Assembly (NCBI GenBank): GCA_010671905.1
Contig: JAAHII010000001.1
Span: forward strand, 558,001-622,000
Source of the DNA: Leptolyngbya sp. SIOISBB
Lineage (GTDB): Bacteria; Cyanobacteriota; Cyanobacteriia; Phormidesmidales; Phormidesmidaceae
Reading direction: 5' to 3'
DNA: 64,000 nt
Within the stretch, counting starts at the first letter, position 1, and the number at the start of each line of letters is the position of its first letter. Below the pieces are notes generated by a model that worked only from the letters and a program-made list of their open reading frames with translations, ran no database searches and was not told the DNA's origin. Both the position numbers and the translations under genes were made by a program. Positions 47,265-58,300 of this stretch are shown one piece after another.

Positions 47265-47331
47265 TTGAGCCCCTAAGGAACAAGGATTAAATAAAGTTCT
47301 CATGTGGTCTGGGGTAAAGCCGAACATGGTT

Positions 47332-47452
47332 CCCCTCTTGGGAGGGGTTTATGGGGTGGGTTAACCGCGATTGCTTGAGATCGAGCCCACCCCGCCCTGC
47401 GGGCACCCCTCCCGAGAGGGGAGAAATTGACACATTATTAAATTTCCGATCC
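47332..47452. repeat. Dispersed palindromic repeat D, copy 2
   Basis: Inverted copy of 42057-42180: CCCCTCTTGGGAGGGG and CCCCTCCCGAGAGGGG palindromes around CCCACCCCGCCCTGCGGGCA, with the shared AAATTTCCGATCCTAA flank. It lies between the two permease genes. Confidence 0.7.
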
Positions 47453-47491
47453 TAACTTGAGAATTCAAAATTCAAAATTGAGAACTCAAAA

Positions 47492-48481
47492 CTAATTCCC
47501 TCCCAGCCGAATGCGCGGATCAACGATGGGATAGGCCAAGTCCGCCAAGGTGTTGCCGGTGTAGACAAAGAGGGCACTGAAGAACACAATGCCCACCAGC
47601 AGTGGGATGTCACTGCGCAGGGCGGCCTGCACTGTGGCTTCGCCCAAGCCAGGGTAAGCAAACACTTGCTCTACCAGCACCGCCCCCCCAAACAGTTCGC
47701 TCAAGGAAGCAAACTGCAGCGTCAAGGCTGGCAAAATCAGGTTGCGCAAGCCGTGGTGGCGAATGACTCCCCAGAGCGATTCACCTTGGGCGTGGGCAAA
47801 CAGGATGTAGTCGCTGTGCAGTACGTCGATCAGCTTTTGACGGGTGTGCAAGGTGATGTTGGCGATGCCGATGATGCTGAGGGTAATAGCGGGCAAGAGT
47901 AGGTGATGAAGGTGCTGCCAGAAGGTGACATCTGCTGCCAACACCCCCGGCGGGGCAGCACAGCAGATGGGCGTCACCTTTAGCGACACAGAGAAGATAA
48001 TCAACAGCAGCAAGGCCACCCAGAAGGTCGGCGATGACGCCAGGGTGTAGGCATAGAGGCGAATCAAACGGTCAATCCAGGAACCGGCCAAGGCTCCCGA
48101 CAGAATGCCCAGCCCCAGGCCCAGAAGACCGGAGAGCAGCCACGCGATCGCCAGCATTTGCAGCGACACCCAAAACCGAGTGGCGATCACCTCGCCCACC
48201 GGCTGGTTAAACACCATAGAAGTGCCCCAGTTGCCCTGCATCAGCTGTCCCAGCCAGTCCCCAAACCGCACCAGCATCGGCTGATCGAGCCCCCAGCGTT
48301 CCGCAATCAATTGCCGCTGCTCGGGGCTAATTTGCAACATGTCAGCGCCGATATAAGCCCGCACCGGATCAATGGGGGAGAGGCTCAGCAGCACAAAGGT
48401 AAATATCGCCACCGCCAGCAGCAACAGTCCCAACCGCAGCAGCTTTTGGAACCCAAAGGTCACAATTGGCCTTAGTTGCAT
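47492..48481 (-). CDS. ABC importer permease, DppB/NikB-like
   Basis: A 329-residue permease. The N-terminus has a first helix (RLGLLLLAVAIFTFVLLSLS) and then SPIDPVRAYIGADMLQISPE, QRQLIAERWGLDQPMLVRFG and GNWGTSMVFNQPVGEVIATR, the usual DppB/NikB signature. The EAA loop is HAQGESLWGVIRHHGLRNLI. The end has LVEQVFAYPGLGEATVQAAL, again class-specific. ATG 48481 lies 10 bases inside the end of the substrate-binding protein gene, so translation is coupled. Confidence 0.92.
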   Translation of the reverse strand: MQLRPIVTFGFQKLLRLGLLLLAVAIFTFVLLSLSPIDPVRAYIGADMLQISPEQRQLIAERWGLDQPMLVRFGDWLGQLMQGNWGTSMVFNQPVGEVIATRFWVSLQMLAIAWLLSGLLGLGLGILSGALAGSWIDRLIRLYAYTLASSPTFWVALLLLIIFSVSLKVTPICCAAPPGVLAADVTFWQHLHHLLLPAITLSIIGIANITLHTRQKLIDVLHSDYILFAHAQGESLWGVIRHHGLRNLILPALTLQFASLSELFGGAVLVEQVFAYPGLGEATVQAALRSDIPLLVGIVFFSALFVYTGNTLADLAYPIVDPRIRLGGN

Positions 48482-50115
48482 GTCCACTCCCACTCAGCGA
48501 TGTTGGCCGTGATCGGCCAGCCGTGGCCGTGGGGTTCCACTTGGGGTTGGCCGATATCCAGACAATCGCTGACAAAGTAGGTGTGGTCTAGATTTACCAG
48601 CCAGGCCCAGGCCGCATCGCCCTTGGCGGTGAAACCGGTGTTGCCATCCCACTGAGCAGCTTGCCAGAAGGCGATCGCCTCCGCCTCCGAAGGGGCTCCC
48701 ATCGCCAGATCCAGCGTTTCGTCAATCGCTTGGTTGGCGTAGTAGCCCGCATTGTAGAAATCGCCCTGGGCCGCCTGACTGTGGTAGAGGTTGTACATCT
48801 CGGTTTGGTCGTGGCTGCCCCAGCCAAACACCACCACGTTGCTGTGCATGGCGGGCTCAATTTCATCCCAGCTCTTACCTTCGACGTTGGCCTGAATGCC
48901 GATGGGTTTCAGCATTTCTGCCACCGAGAGGGCCAGCGCTTGGCGGGTACTGTCATTCGCCGGATACAGAACGGTGAATTCGGCGGTGAGCCCGTCTTTT
49001 TCCACCACACCATCGCCATCGCTATCGGCCCAGCCGCCCGCCGCCAAGATCTCCTGAGCCTGCTCGGGCTGGGCATCGGCGATCGCGGCGCTGGGTTCTT
49101 CCCAGGCGAGCCCGCTGACGGGACCGTAGGCAACAGAGCCGTAACCTTCGAGAACACCCTCGACCAGAGCTTGACGATCAACCGCGTAATTCACCGCCTG
49201 CCGAATCGCCGGATCTGCCGTCACATCGTTGCCAACCGGATCGCCATCGGGTGTCGTTGCCCCGACTGAGGCTGGAACGTAGGGAAACATTAGCCCCCGA
49301 TTATCGACGCTGGTGACGTCGTAGAGCGTCATGCCGTCAATCGTCTGCACCGCCAGGGACTGGGGCACGCTCGCCACCTGTGCTTCGCCCGCCCTAGCTG
49401 CCGCAAAAGCCGCATCCTCTTCCACAAATAGAAAGACGAGGCGATCGAGGCCGGGAGCTTCGCCGTAGTAGTTGGGGTTGGCTTCGACAATCAGCTGTTG
49501 TCCTTCATCCCACTGCACGATTTGATAGGGGCCAGAGCCGATGGGGTTGCGGGCGTAGTCAGGGCCGTGGGCATGTTCGGGTACAATGCCCAGGGTGATC
49601 AGGCGATTGACGAACGTGCTTTGGGGTTCTTCCAGGCGCAGTTCAACGGTAGTGTCGTCTACGGCGATCGCCTCATCCAGCACGGTCACGTCGGTCAGGC
49701 CACCGCTTTCGGCGGCTTGGTTAAAGGTATAGGCCACATCTGCTGCCGTCAGAGGTTCGCCATCGGAGAAGACCGCATCATCGCGAATCGTCACCGTCCA
49801 GATCAGGCCATCTTTACTCACGGTATAGTCCGTCGCCAGGTCGTTGACGATATTTAGGTCAGCATCCCGCCTCAATAGGGTGCTCTGGAACAGGGGTGAA
49901 CCATAGCGTCCCCAGCCCAGAGTGGGGTCGTAACCTTCCTCACTTTCACCGCCGATCGCCAACACAATCTGCTCTACCGAGCCTGTTCGATCATCAGACT
50001 CAGCGGGCTCTGAGACATCCGCCGATTCAGTCGGGCCAGAACCGCAACCGACTAAAATCATCCCCAACAGGGCAGCGCCTAAATTCCCCAGAAAGAACTG
50101 GTTTTTACGACTCAT
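48472..50115 (-). CDS. ABC importer substrate-binding lipoprotein (SBP_bac_5)
   Basis: A 547-residue extracytoplasmic binding protein from ATG 50115. It has a lipoprotein signal (MSRKNQFFLGNLGAALLGMI then LVGCGS) and an acidic linker, followed by the cluster C fold: YDPTLGWGRYGSPLFQSTLL, VTIRDDAVFSDGEPLTAADV, NPIGSGPYQIVQWDEGQQLI, DPAIRQAVNYAVDRQALVEG. The protein resembles YntA/NikA-like and peptide-binding relatives; the TLGWGRYGSPLFQS block recalls nickel or metallophore importers, so a metal complex is as likely as peptides. It is the first transport gene of the five-gene operon. Confidence 0.9.
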   Translation of the reverse strand: MSRKNQFFLGNLGAALLGMILVGCGSGPTESADVSEPAESDDRTGSVEQIVLAIGGESEEGYDPTLGWGRYGSPLFQSTLLRRDADLNIVNDLATDYTVSKDGLIWTVTIRDDAVFSDGEPLTAADVAYTFNQAAESGGLTDVTVLDEAIAVDDTTVELRLEEPQSTFVNRLITLGIVPEHAHGPDYARNPIGSGPYQIVQWDEGQQLIVEANPNYYGEAPGLDRLVFLFVEEDAAFAAARAGEAQVASVPQSLAVQTIDGMTLYDVTSVDNRGLMFPYVPASVGATTPDGDPVGNDVTADPAIRQAVNYAVDRQALVEGVLEGYGSVAYGPVSGLAWEEPSAAIADAQPEQAQEILAAGGWADSDGDGVVEKDGLTAEFTVLYPANDSTRQALALSVAEMLKPIGIQANVEGKSWDEIEPAMHSNVVVFGWGSHDQTEMYNLYHSQAAQGDFYNAGYYANQAIDETLDLAMGAPSEAEAIAFWQAAQWDGNTGFTAKGDAAWAWLVNLDHTYFVSDCLDIGQPQVEPHGHGWPITANIAEWEWTCN

Positions 50116-50122
50116 AGCAACC

Positions 50123-50356
50123 TCAAACAATCTTGATGGCAGGGGTTTTCATTCGAGCATCCACATATCTCTTGGCTTGCTTAATCGCCGCTGCCTGGGT
50201 GTAAGCACAGGGAACCGCTACCGCGCAGCCCGCCTCGTGATTCGCCCAAACGATATACAGAACTTGACCATCCTCTTCGCTCTGGTCAACCTCTAGTCGC
50301 CACCCTCGATAGGTAAACGACCAGACAATATGAGGAAAATCAGGATTCAGAATCAT
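50123..50356 (-). CDS. Small conserved-looking protein upstream of the ABC operon
   Basis: A 77-residue protein (MILNPDFPHIVWSFTYRGWR; IVWANHEAGCAVAVPCAYTQ; QAKRYVDARMKTPAIKIV) ending 7 bases before the binding-protein start codon, so it is likely co-transcribed. It has a mixed beta then alpha look and no signal peptide. Not recognised as a named family. Well-spaced start and codon use support a real gene. Confidence 0.6.
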   Translation of the reverse strand: MILNPDFPHIVWSFTYRGWRLEVDQSEEDGQVLYIVWANHEAGCAVAVPCAYTQAAAIKQAKRYVDARMKTPAIKIV

Positions 50357-50385
50357 GATTGCACTGGATAAAAATGAAGCAAGAA

Positions 50386-50408
50386 GCTCTGCCTCGGCGA
50401 GACAGAGC
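50386..50408 (-). terminator. Rho-independent terminator after sodB
   Basis: On the minus strand GCTCTGTCTC pairs with GAGGCAGAGC around a tiny loop, followed after a few bases by CATTTTTATCC. It lies about 70 bases past the sodB stop codon. Confidence 0.65.
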
Positions 50409-50479
50409 CGTGCAGTTAGACTTTGAACTCAGCACAAAGGAGAATCGGCCAAGTCGGTTGAAGCGATGAATTGGTCGGG

Positions 50480-51079
50480 TCAGGCTGCTGCCAAGTTTTG
50501 GGCGGCGAAATCCCAATTGGCCAGGCTACCTAAGAAGGCTCCGATATAGTCGGGGCGCTTGTTTTGGTAATCCAAGTAATAGGCGTGCTCCCAAACATCC
50601 ATCGTCAGCAGCGGTACCTGCCCGCTGGTCAGGGGATTATCAGCATTCAGCGTTTTTGTGACCTTGAGCGTGCCATTATCCAGCACGAGCCAGGCCCAAC
50701 CACTGCCAAACTGAGTTGCCCCAGCACTCTTGAACGCCTCAGCAAATTTCTCGAAGCTGCCAAAATCCGCCTCAATTTTCTTTGCTAAGTCGCCTGTAGG
50801 CATCCCGCCACCACCAGGCTTCATGCTGTTCCAATAGAAGGTGTGGTTCCAGGCTTGAGCGGCGTTGTTGAACATCCCGCTCTTTTCAGAATCGCCTGCG
50901 ATCGCCTTGATCACAGCTTCAATCGGCTTGCTATCTAAGTCAGTGCCTGCCACCGCCGCATTAAACTTATTCACATAAGCGGCATGATGCTTGTCGTGGT
51001 GAAACTCTAAAGTGCTCTTAGAAATGTGAGGTTCAAGAGCCGTGTAGTCGTAGGGTAAAGTCGGAAGCTCGTAAGCCAT
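50480..51079 (-). CDS. sodB: Superoxide dismutase, Fe type
   Basis: A 199-residue cytoplasmic superoxide dismutase. The metal ligands lie in the normal contexts: LEFHHDKHHAAYVNKFN (first His), NHTFYWNSMKPGGGGMPTGD (second His), and DVWEHAYYLDYQNKRPDY (Asp and third His). AQAWNHTFYW and FGSGWAWLV favour iron over manganese. The length is typical of cyanobacterial SodB. ATG 51079 starts MAYELPTLPYDYTALEPHIS, the conserved N-terminus. It is a single-gene unit with its own terminator. Confidence 0.96.
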   Translation of the reverse strand: MAYELPTLPYDYTALEPHISKSTLEFHHDKHHAAYVNKFNAAVAGTDLDSKPIEAVIKAIAGDSEKSGMFNNAAQAWNHTFYWNSMKPGGGGMPTGDLAKKIEADFGSFEKFAEAFKSAGATQFGSGWAWLVLDNGTLKVTKTLNADNPLTSGQVPLLTMDVWEHAYYLDYQNKRPDYIGAFLGSLANWDFAAQNLAAA

Positions 51080-52398
51080 CAGAATCTAGTTCTCTCTCAA
51101 CAAATGTCGTAACTTTTTTGAGGGGGGAATGCATTGATGAAAATCGATATCCCTCAGGCATTGAACGATTAGCGAGATGTTCGTCATGCCTAATTGAGAC
51201 AGACTTGTTGCCATGATTTTTCCACCCGTGAGCAACCTATCAAATTGCTCACCGATGTTCTATGCCCCTAAGGGGCATTAGCTTGGGTTCGATTGATGAC
51301 CTCACGCAGTCGTGCGATCGCCAGTCAATCATTAAGTCAGGCCAAAGAGCGATCCAGTGCCGCTTTTCATTACTCAACTTCTTCCTGCAAGAGCTAGGCG
51401 CAATTAAACCTAAAACGCTTCAAACGCTTCAGAGTGTAATCTCTGGCTGACTGCGGGATTTAGCAATGCCCATAGGGACTGACTCGGGTAAATTTAATTC
51501 TTATCTTTAATGCCAACCGCTTACTTATCGGTGTCTCTTTAAGGGAGTGTCTGTCCGTTCATTGAAGCAGCGCAGACAACTCCGGCAGAAATAGACAGGA
51601 TCACCGGGGCTGACCGTTGAGTGAAGGCAAAAGCGAGCAGCGGTGACGTGGTCGTGGGAGCATCTGATCGCGCAGGGGGCACGCCAGGGTCACTGGGTAT
51701 CGCCCAACTTACCTGTCGTGATGCCCCTACGGAATCAATTCCGACACTGAGAGTCAGGCAACAGACCGCATTGTTACAGAACATTAAAGGCCATGCATTG
51801 ATGCCTTTCAAAATATTTTTGATGTTTTTGGCACGCACTCGTTCAAAGTGGCTCAGTCAATCCGTTCCCTCTCAATCATTTCCTACTGAATCTTTACTTG
51901 CTATTTATTTACCAGATCAACAACTTTATTAAGTCTTTATCGGAGAGAATGCTTCCTTGTGTATTTACACTTAGGCGACCAGGTGTTGGAGTATGGTTTA
52001 TTTTCAATATCACCAGGAGCGCAATGAAGATCTCGTGGTGGCCCCTTGGCTCAATCGACAATGTCTCTGCATGACCTCACAGCGATTGAGACGGGGGTGT
52101 TTTATCCCACTGAATGATTTTGAGACTCTCTAGTTTGCCTGTTCCCTAGCTTCACTGACCCAAGCCAACGTCAACTCCCTCCCTCAAAGGTTTTGATGCG
52201 CTGCTGCAACCAGGAAATATGGAATTTCCCCTCCCCTCGGAGGGTGAGCGAAACGTGCGCGTTTCACCCATCGCGATGAAGCCGCTGAGCAACCTTTTCG
52301 GTTGTGTTCCTTTTCGGTTGTGTTCCTTCGAATGCTTTATTCCCTGCTGTGAGTCATGCCACTCATGGCTGCTTCCAGTTGTTTAAAAATATACCCCT
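51080..52398. other. 1.3-kb gap between sodB and the giant RHS gene
   Basis: No supportable gene. A 99-codon frame on the minus strand (51539-51838) has no recognised motif. A hairpin, GGTGAGCGAAACG with CGTTTCACCC, lies at about 52243-52270. The segment should hold divergent promoters for sodB and the giant gene. Confidence 0.4.
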
Positions 52399-55300
52399 AT
52401 GTCTTCTTCTCAAGAATTCTCGGCTCCTTTTCCCAATGAGCTGCTCAGCAATCCGGAAATTGCGGCCAGCGGCTGGACGGAGTCACTCTGGCAGGAACTC
52501 GAAACAGGCAGTTTCTCCGGTGTCGGTGAGGCGGGAGGACGGTGGGAATACCTCTTTACTGCAGAGGCATTAGAGTTTCTAGAGATTGAGCTAGCCGATG
52601 AGAGTCATGGCCCAGTTGCTGACTACTCCAGCTTCTTAACGAATATTCCAGACAATACAGATGCTCAGAGAGACTTTTTGACCGGACTGCCCCAACAGGT
52701 TGACTGGGGACAAGTGGTGGAAGTTCTCCGGGACTACGGTAGCAACCAAGGCTATAGCGCGTCAGCCCTGACCGCCATTGAAACGCTATTGGTCACTGAA
52801 GTGCAGCAACTGCAGGAAACGGCTGCTACTCATCTCGAATGCGCGCTTCCCTTCGGGATTGTCGCGGAAGGCCGCATCATGATCAATGGCAATAGCGACT
52901 TCGATGGTGACCCACTGGATGCCACCGACGATGTGCTGATGTACGGTGGGCAGGGCTTTACCCTCAACGGTCAACCCGTGCTGCCGGTTCAACGCGATAG
53001 CGCCGGTAACCCGATTGTGGACGACCAGGGACGACCGGTGCTCGTGGAGAATGCGATCGCGGTTTCGGCTAGCTATTCCACCTTCAATGCCCCCCAAAAT
53101 CAATACGCGGGTCTAGTTCCCCCGCAAATTGTGGATGAACGCACGGTTGAGGTACCGGCACACAACGATTTGGTCAATCAAATCCTCGATGCCAGCGTGC
53201 CTGACAATGCCCAGATCATCGACTTTAACCCCAATCAGAATCCACTCAACAATCTGCAGGACTGGCAGCAGCACTTCCCACCCAATGGCACAGTCGATAA
53301 CCCGACCGTGGTCAGGCTGACTGGCTGGGGGCTCAATGTGCCCAATCAGGTCAACCTGGAGAATATGGTGCTGATTGTGGAGCAGGGGTCTGTCAATTTC
53401 AACGGCAGCGGTCATCGGCTCAACAACGTCACCCTCATCGCCGAGAACGGGGGCATCAACCTGTCTAATGTTGAGGCCACTGATGTCACTGTCCTGGCAT
53501 CCCAGCAAATCAACATGAACGGCGGCGCGACCTTTGCTGGCCAGAGCTTCCTGGCTAGCGAACAGTCGGTCACCTTCAACGGCGCAACGACCTCTGGAGC
53601 AGATCGACTCAAGGTGGTCTCGCAGCGTGATATCACCTTCAACGGGAGTTCCGACACGCGGGCTCAGTTCACGGCTGGAGGTAACTTCTTCTTCAACGGA
53701 CAATCCACCCTCTACGGCAGAATCAACACCAAGGGTGATGTCTTCTTCAACAATCAGGCCACCGTTGTGGCGGCGAACGATGTGCCCATTGTGAGGGCTG
53801 ATCAAGTGCTCACAGTGGCTGAAGACAGTGCCCCAACAGCTCTGAACCTACAGCTCCCAGTTGATCTTGATGAGGACGCGCTGACAATCCAGGTGATCGA
53901 GATCCCGGACTGGTCTAAAGGCGTCATACAACGCTCGGATGGGACAGCCCTCTTTCCAGGGCAACAGTTGACCCTCGCCGATCTGCAAGACCTATCGTTT
54001 GCGACCCGCGAGAACGCAAATGGAGAAGCCGGGCAGTTTGTTTACGAAGTGGATGATGGCTGGTGTAGCTATGCACGGCAGGTCATCGATTTCAATATCA
54101 CACCGGTCAATGACGCACCGGTACTAACGCTGTCTACCGAGAGTTCGGTTGTTGAGGCTGGGCAAGCACTGGCGATCGCCGCTGTCAGCGTGGCTGATAT
54201 CGATGCTGCTCAAGGGGAACTGGTCGCAACGCTGACAGTCAGCAACGGTCTGCTACAGCTGGCGCAGGTCGAGGGCTTGACGATACTAGAGGGGGATGCG
54301 ACTGCCGGGGCAGCGTCACTGACCATCAGCGGGACACTAGCGGACCTCAATGCCGCACTGCCGACCTTGACCTACACCGCCGACAGTCGCTACAGCGGCA
54401 TCGAGACCCTGACCCTGACCGTGGATGACCAGGGCAATACTGGAGCGGGTGGCCCTTTGACGGCGTCAGCCGCACTGGATCTGGAAATCACTCCAGCAGG
54501 CATTCTGTTGGAAGAGGGCAGTGACTTTCAGGTAACGGCTGAGGAACTACTGACCATTCCCGAGACGCCGACAGTCGTTAGCTTTACCTATACCGACTTC
54601 TTTGACCTGGTGGACCCAAATGCCATCAACGATGCCTTTGAAGTCGCCCTGCTAGATAGCGATGGCAACTCACTGGTGCATCCCTATGGGACCCAGCAGG
54701 ATGCCTTCTTTAACTTGACTGAGGGACTGCCGACAGCATTGGCGGCAGGGGTCTCAGTGAATGGGCAGACAGTGACGCTGGATCTGTCGGACATTGCTGC
54801 AGGCACAGAGGCGCGGTTGGTCTTCCGGCTGGTGAATAACGACGGTGATACTGAAACCTCAGTACGCATTCAGAATATTGAACTATTGCCAGGTGAGGAC
54901 AATGGGGTTCTCAGTGTGGTGCCGCAGGTGGCAACCAACCGACCTGTACAGGACATTAACTTTAGCCAGTTGGAAGATGTCTCGGGCTGGCTGACGGCTG
55001 AGTATGGGCGCACCAGCTTCAACGACCAGACGGGAGAGCTGTGGGTCGAGGTGGCGGCACAGAATGTGGCGGCCTATGGGGTCAGAGATACGCTGCTCAT
55101 GGTAGTGGATAGCATCAGTGACCCCAGTGTTAGTGTGGTCGATGCCGATGGGCTCACGCCGGATGGCAAAGCATACTTCGATCTATCGGCGCTGTTGGGA
55201 GACAACGTCCTGACGAGTGGAGAAACCAGTGAGTTTTTCCAGTTGGTTTTCCGCAATCCGAACCAGGTGCAGTTTGACTATGAGCTGACTTTTTTGAGTG

Positions 55301-58300
55301 AGCTGAATGACGCGCCAGAGTTTGTGAGTGACCCGAACTTGGAGGCGTTGGTCGGCCAACCCTATCGCTATGACGCGGATGCCGTTGATGCGGATGGGGA
55401 CACCCTCAGCTACTCGCTGCTGAGTGGGCCAGAAGGGCTGTCGATTGATGGCGCGACGGGTGAGCTGGTGTGGAACCCAGCAGCGACAGATGTGGGGACG
55501 CAGCAGCTCACGATCCAGGTGGAAGATGGCTTGGGTGGGGTGGATACCCAGACTTACACCCTGACAGTCAAGGCAGAAGTCTCGAATCGTCCACCAGTCA
55601 TTGTGACGCCACCTGTGGTCAATGCAGAAGCTAGTAAGGCTGAAGTGAGTGACCAGTTTGATTTATTAAATTGGTCTGTCATTCAATATGATTTCGGTGT
55701 TCATGGGTTTCTTGGTAACTGGGTCATTAATGATGACGGTACTGTAGCCGAACAAACGCTTAATGCCGACCCGAGTATATTGCTCAGTGATATTGACGTT
55801 GTCAATCAGCGTATCGAAGGTGAGTTTCAAGTCAATACCGCTAACGACGATGATTATGTGGGTTTCGTTTTCGGGTATCAGAACTCGGCAAATTACTATA
55901 TTTTTGATTGGAAGCAGGCTCTTCAAAACTCCGCTCCAGAGGGAATGAGTATTCGCGCTATAACGGCTGATTCTCCCCTTGCTAATGAAGATTTTTCTGC
56001 AATCGGCAACGGTGATCGGGTACGTATTTTATACAGCAACGAAACTGGATGGGAAGACTTCAAAACATATCAGTTCACGCTAGATTTTACCCCTGGAGAG
56101 TTCACCATTACGGTTCGCGACGGAGAAGAGATTGTAGAATCCGTCACGATTGAGGACGATACTTTTACCTCGGGTAAATTCGGTTTCTATAATCGCTCAC
56201 AGAATAACGTTACTTATTCAGGGTTCAAAATCAGTCCAATCCCCGAGAATGTCTATACGTATGATGTGGATGCTATAGATCCCGATCAGGACGAGGTGAC
56301 TTATGGACTGCTTGATGCACCGGATGGAATGACCATTGACCCGGAAACTGGGGTTATCCGATGGCAACCAACCATAGAGCACCTCAAAGAACGCCCGTTA
56401 GAGCAGGACAGGAACGCAAACTTGCCTACGTTACAAGGGTTTGAGGCAAGTATTTATGCCAACGTGACCGACCCCACGGAGCTCACCTTTGCTCCAGATG
56501 GGACACTATACGTCGGTAGAGATAATTCAGGTTCTAATGGTGGTTTTCATGACGCAGTTAAGGTCACTCGTGTTGGGCCTCGGGCAACGACCGTTACGGA
56601 GTATGGTAGCCAAGCGATAGATGACCCTGACACGGTTCTATTTGATCGATATGGACAATTTTCAGGAACTCCTTCAGCACTTTTGGTGGGTGGAATTAAT
56701 GAAGCCCTAACCGACTCCCGTATCAGAGCAATTTTGCCAGATGAATCAGTGCAAACTGTTTTCGGATTTTCGCCAGAACTCGGTAATATCACCTCCCTGA
56801 AAATTGACACATCAGGACGCTTAATTTTCGGAAATGTTCATACTGGGGAAGTGTTGACAAGTGATGGTGGCTTCCCTCAGGTTCTCTTTACTATTCCCGG
56901 CGAAATTGGCAGCAACATTGCCATTGATCAAGATAATCAAATATATGTAGGAGATCGAAATGGAACAGTTCGTATTTACAGTTCCGAGGGGGAACTGGTT
57001 AATGACAATTTCATTACAGGATTACAAGGAACTTATAATATCCAATTTGCAAAAGGGGGAATTTGGGGAGATTCTCTGTATTTAACCAATTCAGGCAAAT
57101 TCTATCGAGTTAGTGATGATGGTGAATTAACCACCGTTGGCGACGGTTTTAGTCAATCTGCGTTTTTGAATTTCAATTTTGGCCCAGATCAAGCACTTTA
57201 TGTGACTGATTTTGACAATGACCAGATTATTCGCATATCTCCAACACGAGAAAGCCTAGGCTTATTGGCAGGAGAACATCGAGTAGTCGTTACGGCTAGC
57301 GATTCCAAAGGCGGTGTCGATACTCAAGAATATGTCGTAAAAGTTACCCCTCCAAGTGACAACAATTCACCTGTTATCGTCAGCGATCCAGTTACTGAGG
57401 TTGGGTTGATTTCCACGCCAAACTCAACAGCTACAGGAGTGTATGAATACGATGCTGATGCTGTAGATCTGGATAATGATGTTGTCAGCTATAGTCTAGT
57501 CGATGCACCTCAAGGAATGACTATAGATCCCGAGACGGGATTGATTGAGTGGGATGATATTTCAATTCAAGAATTCACGCAGCCCTCTCTTTCAGAAACT
57601 TTCTTCGGAGAAACGCTGAACTTTACAGACGAACCCGGTCCTCCTGATGCTCCAATTCGTCCAGAGACTCTCCCTGAGGTTGATACCGCGCAAAAGGCGT
57701 TTCTGGAAAAGCTAAGAGACCCCAAAGTAGAAAGCTTTGAAAGTTTTGCTGAAGGTGAAACCCCTACCACTCTTACTTTTGGAGGAGATACGGCCACATT
57801 TAGAGGCAGTCCCTCGGTTAGAAACTTTCCCGAAGGGACCCTCAATGGCGCTTTCCCCACATCCGGAGACCAATTCTTATTTCACTTTGGACCATCTGGT
57901 TCCTTTGAAATCGAGTTTGACACGCCTCAAGCTGCCTTCGGTTTCAAGGCAACTGATGTGGGAGACGGAATAGGGCAGCTAGCACTGACTTTCCACTTGG
58001 TTGACGGTGGCACTAAAGAAGTCGTTGTGCCGACAACTGCCCAACGAAGCGTTAATACTGGTTCCGCCCTATTCTTTGGCATCGTTGACGTAACGGATCC
58101 GTTCACCAAAGTTACCTTTAGCAATACAAATTCACTACGAGATGGATTTGGGTTCGACGAGTTTACTATTGGCCGAGCTGAGCAGATAATCCTGCAGTCA
58201 ACTGACGTTACCGTTCGGGCGACTGACGAATATGGCGCTTTTGACGAACAGCAATACACCCTCAATATTGTCGGGAACAGTTCTCCCACCATTACGACTC

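Noticed and set aside
51539-51838. 99-codon minus-strand frame between sodB and the giant gene
   Set aside because: No ribosome site, domain or conserved pattern that I can recognise.
53113-53805. 230-codon minus-strand frame with Gly/Ile-rich repeats
   Set aside because: Antisense to the giant gene's repeated FNG region; low-complexity shadow.
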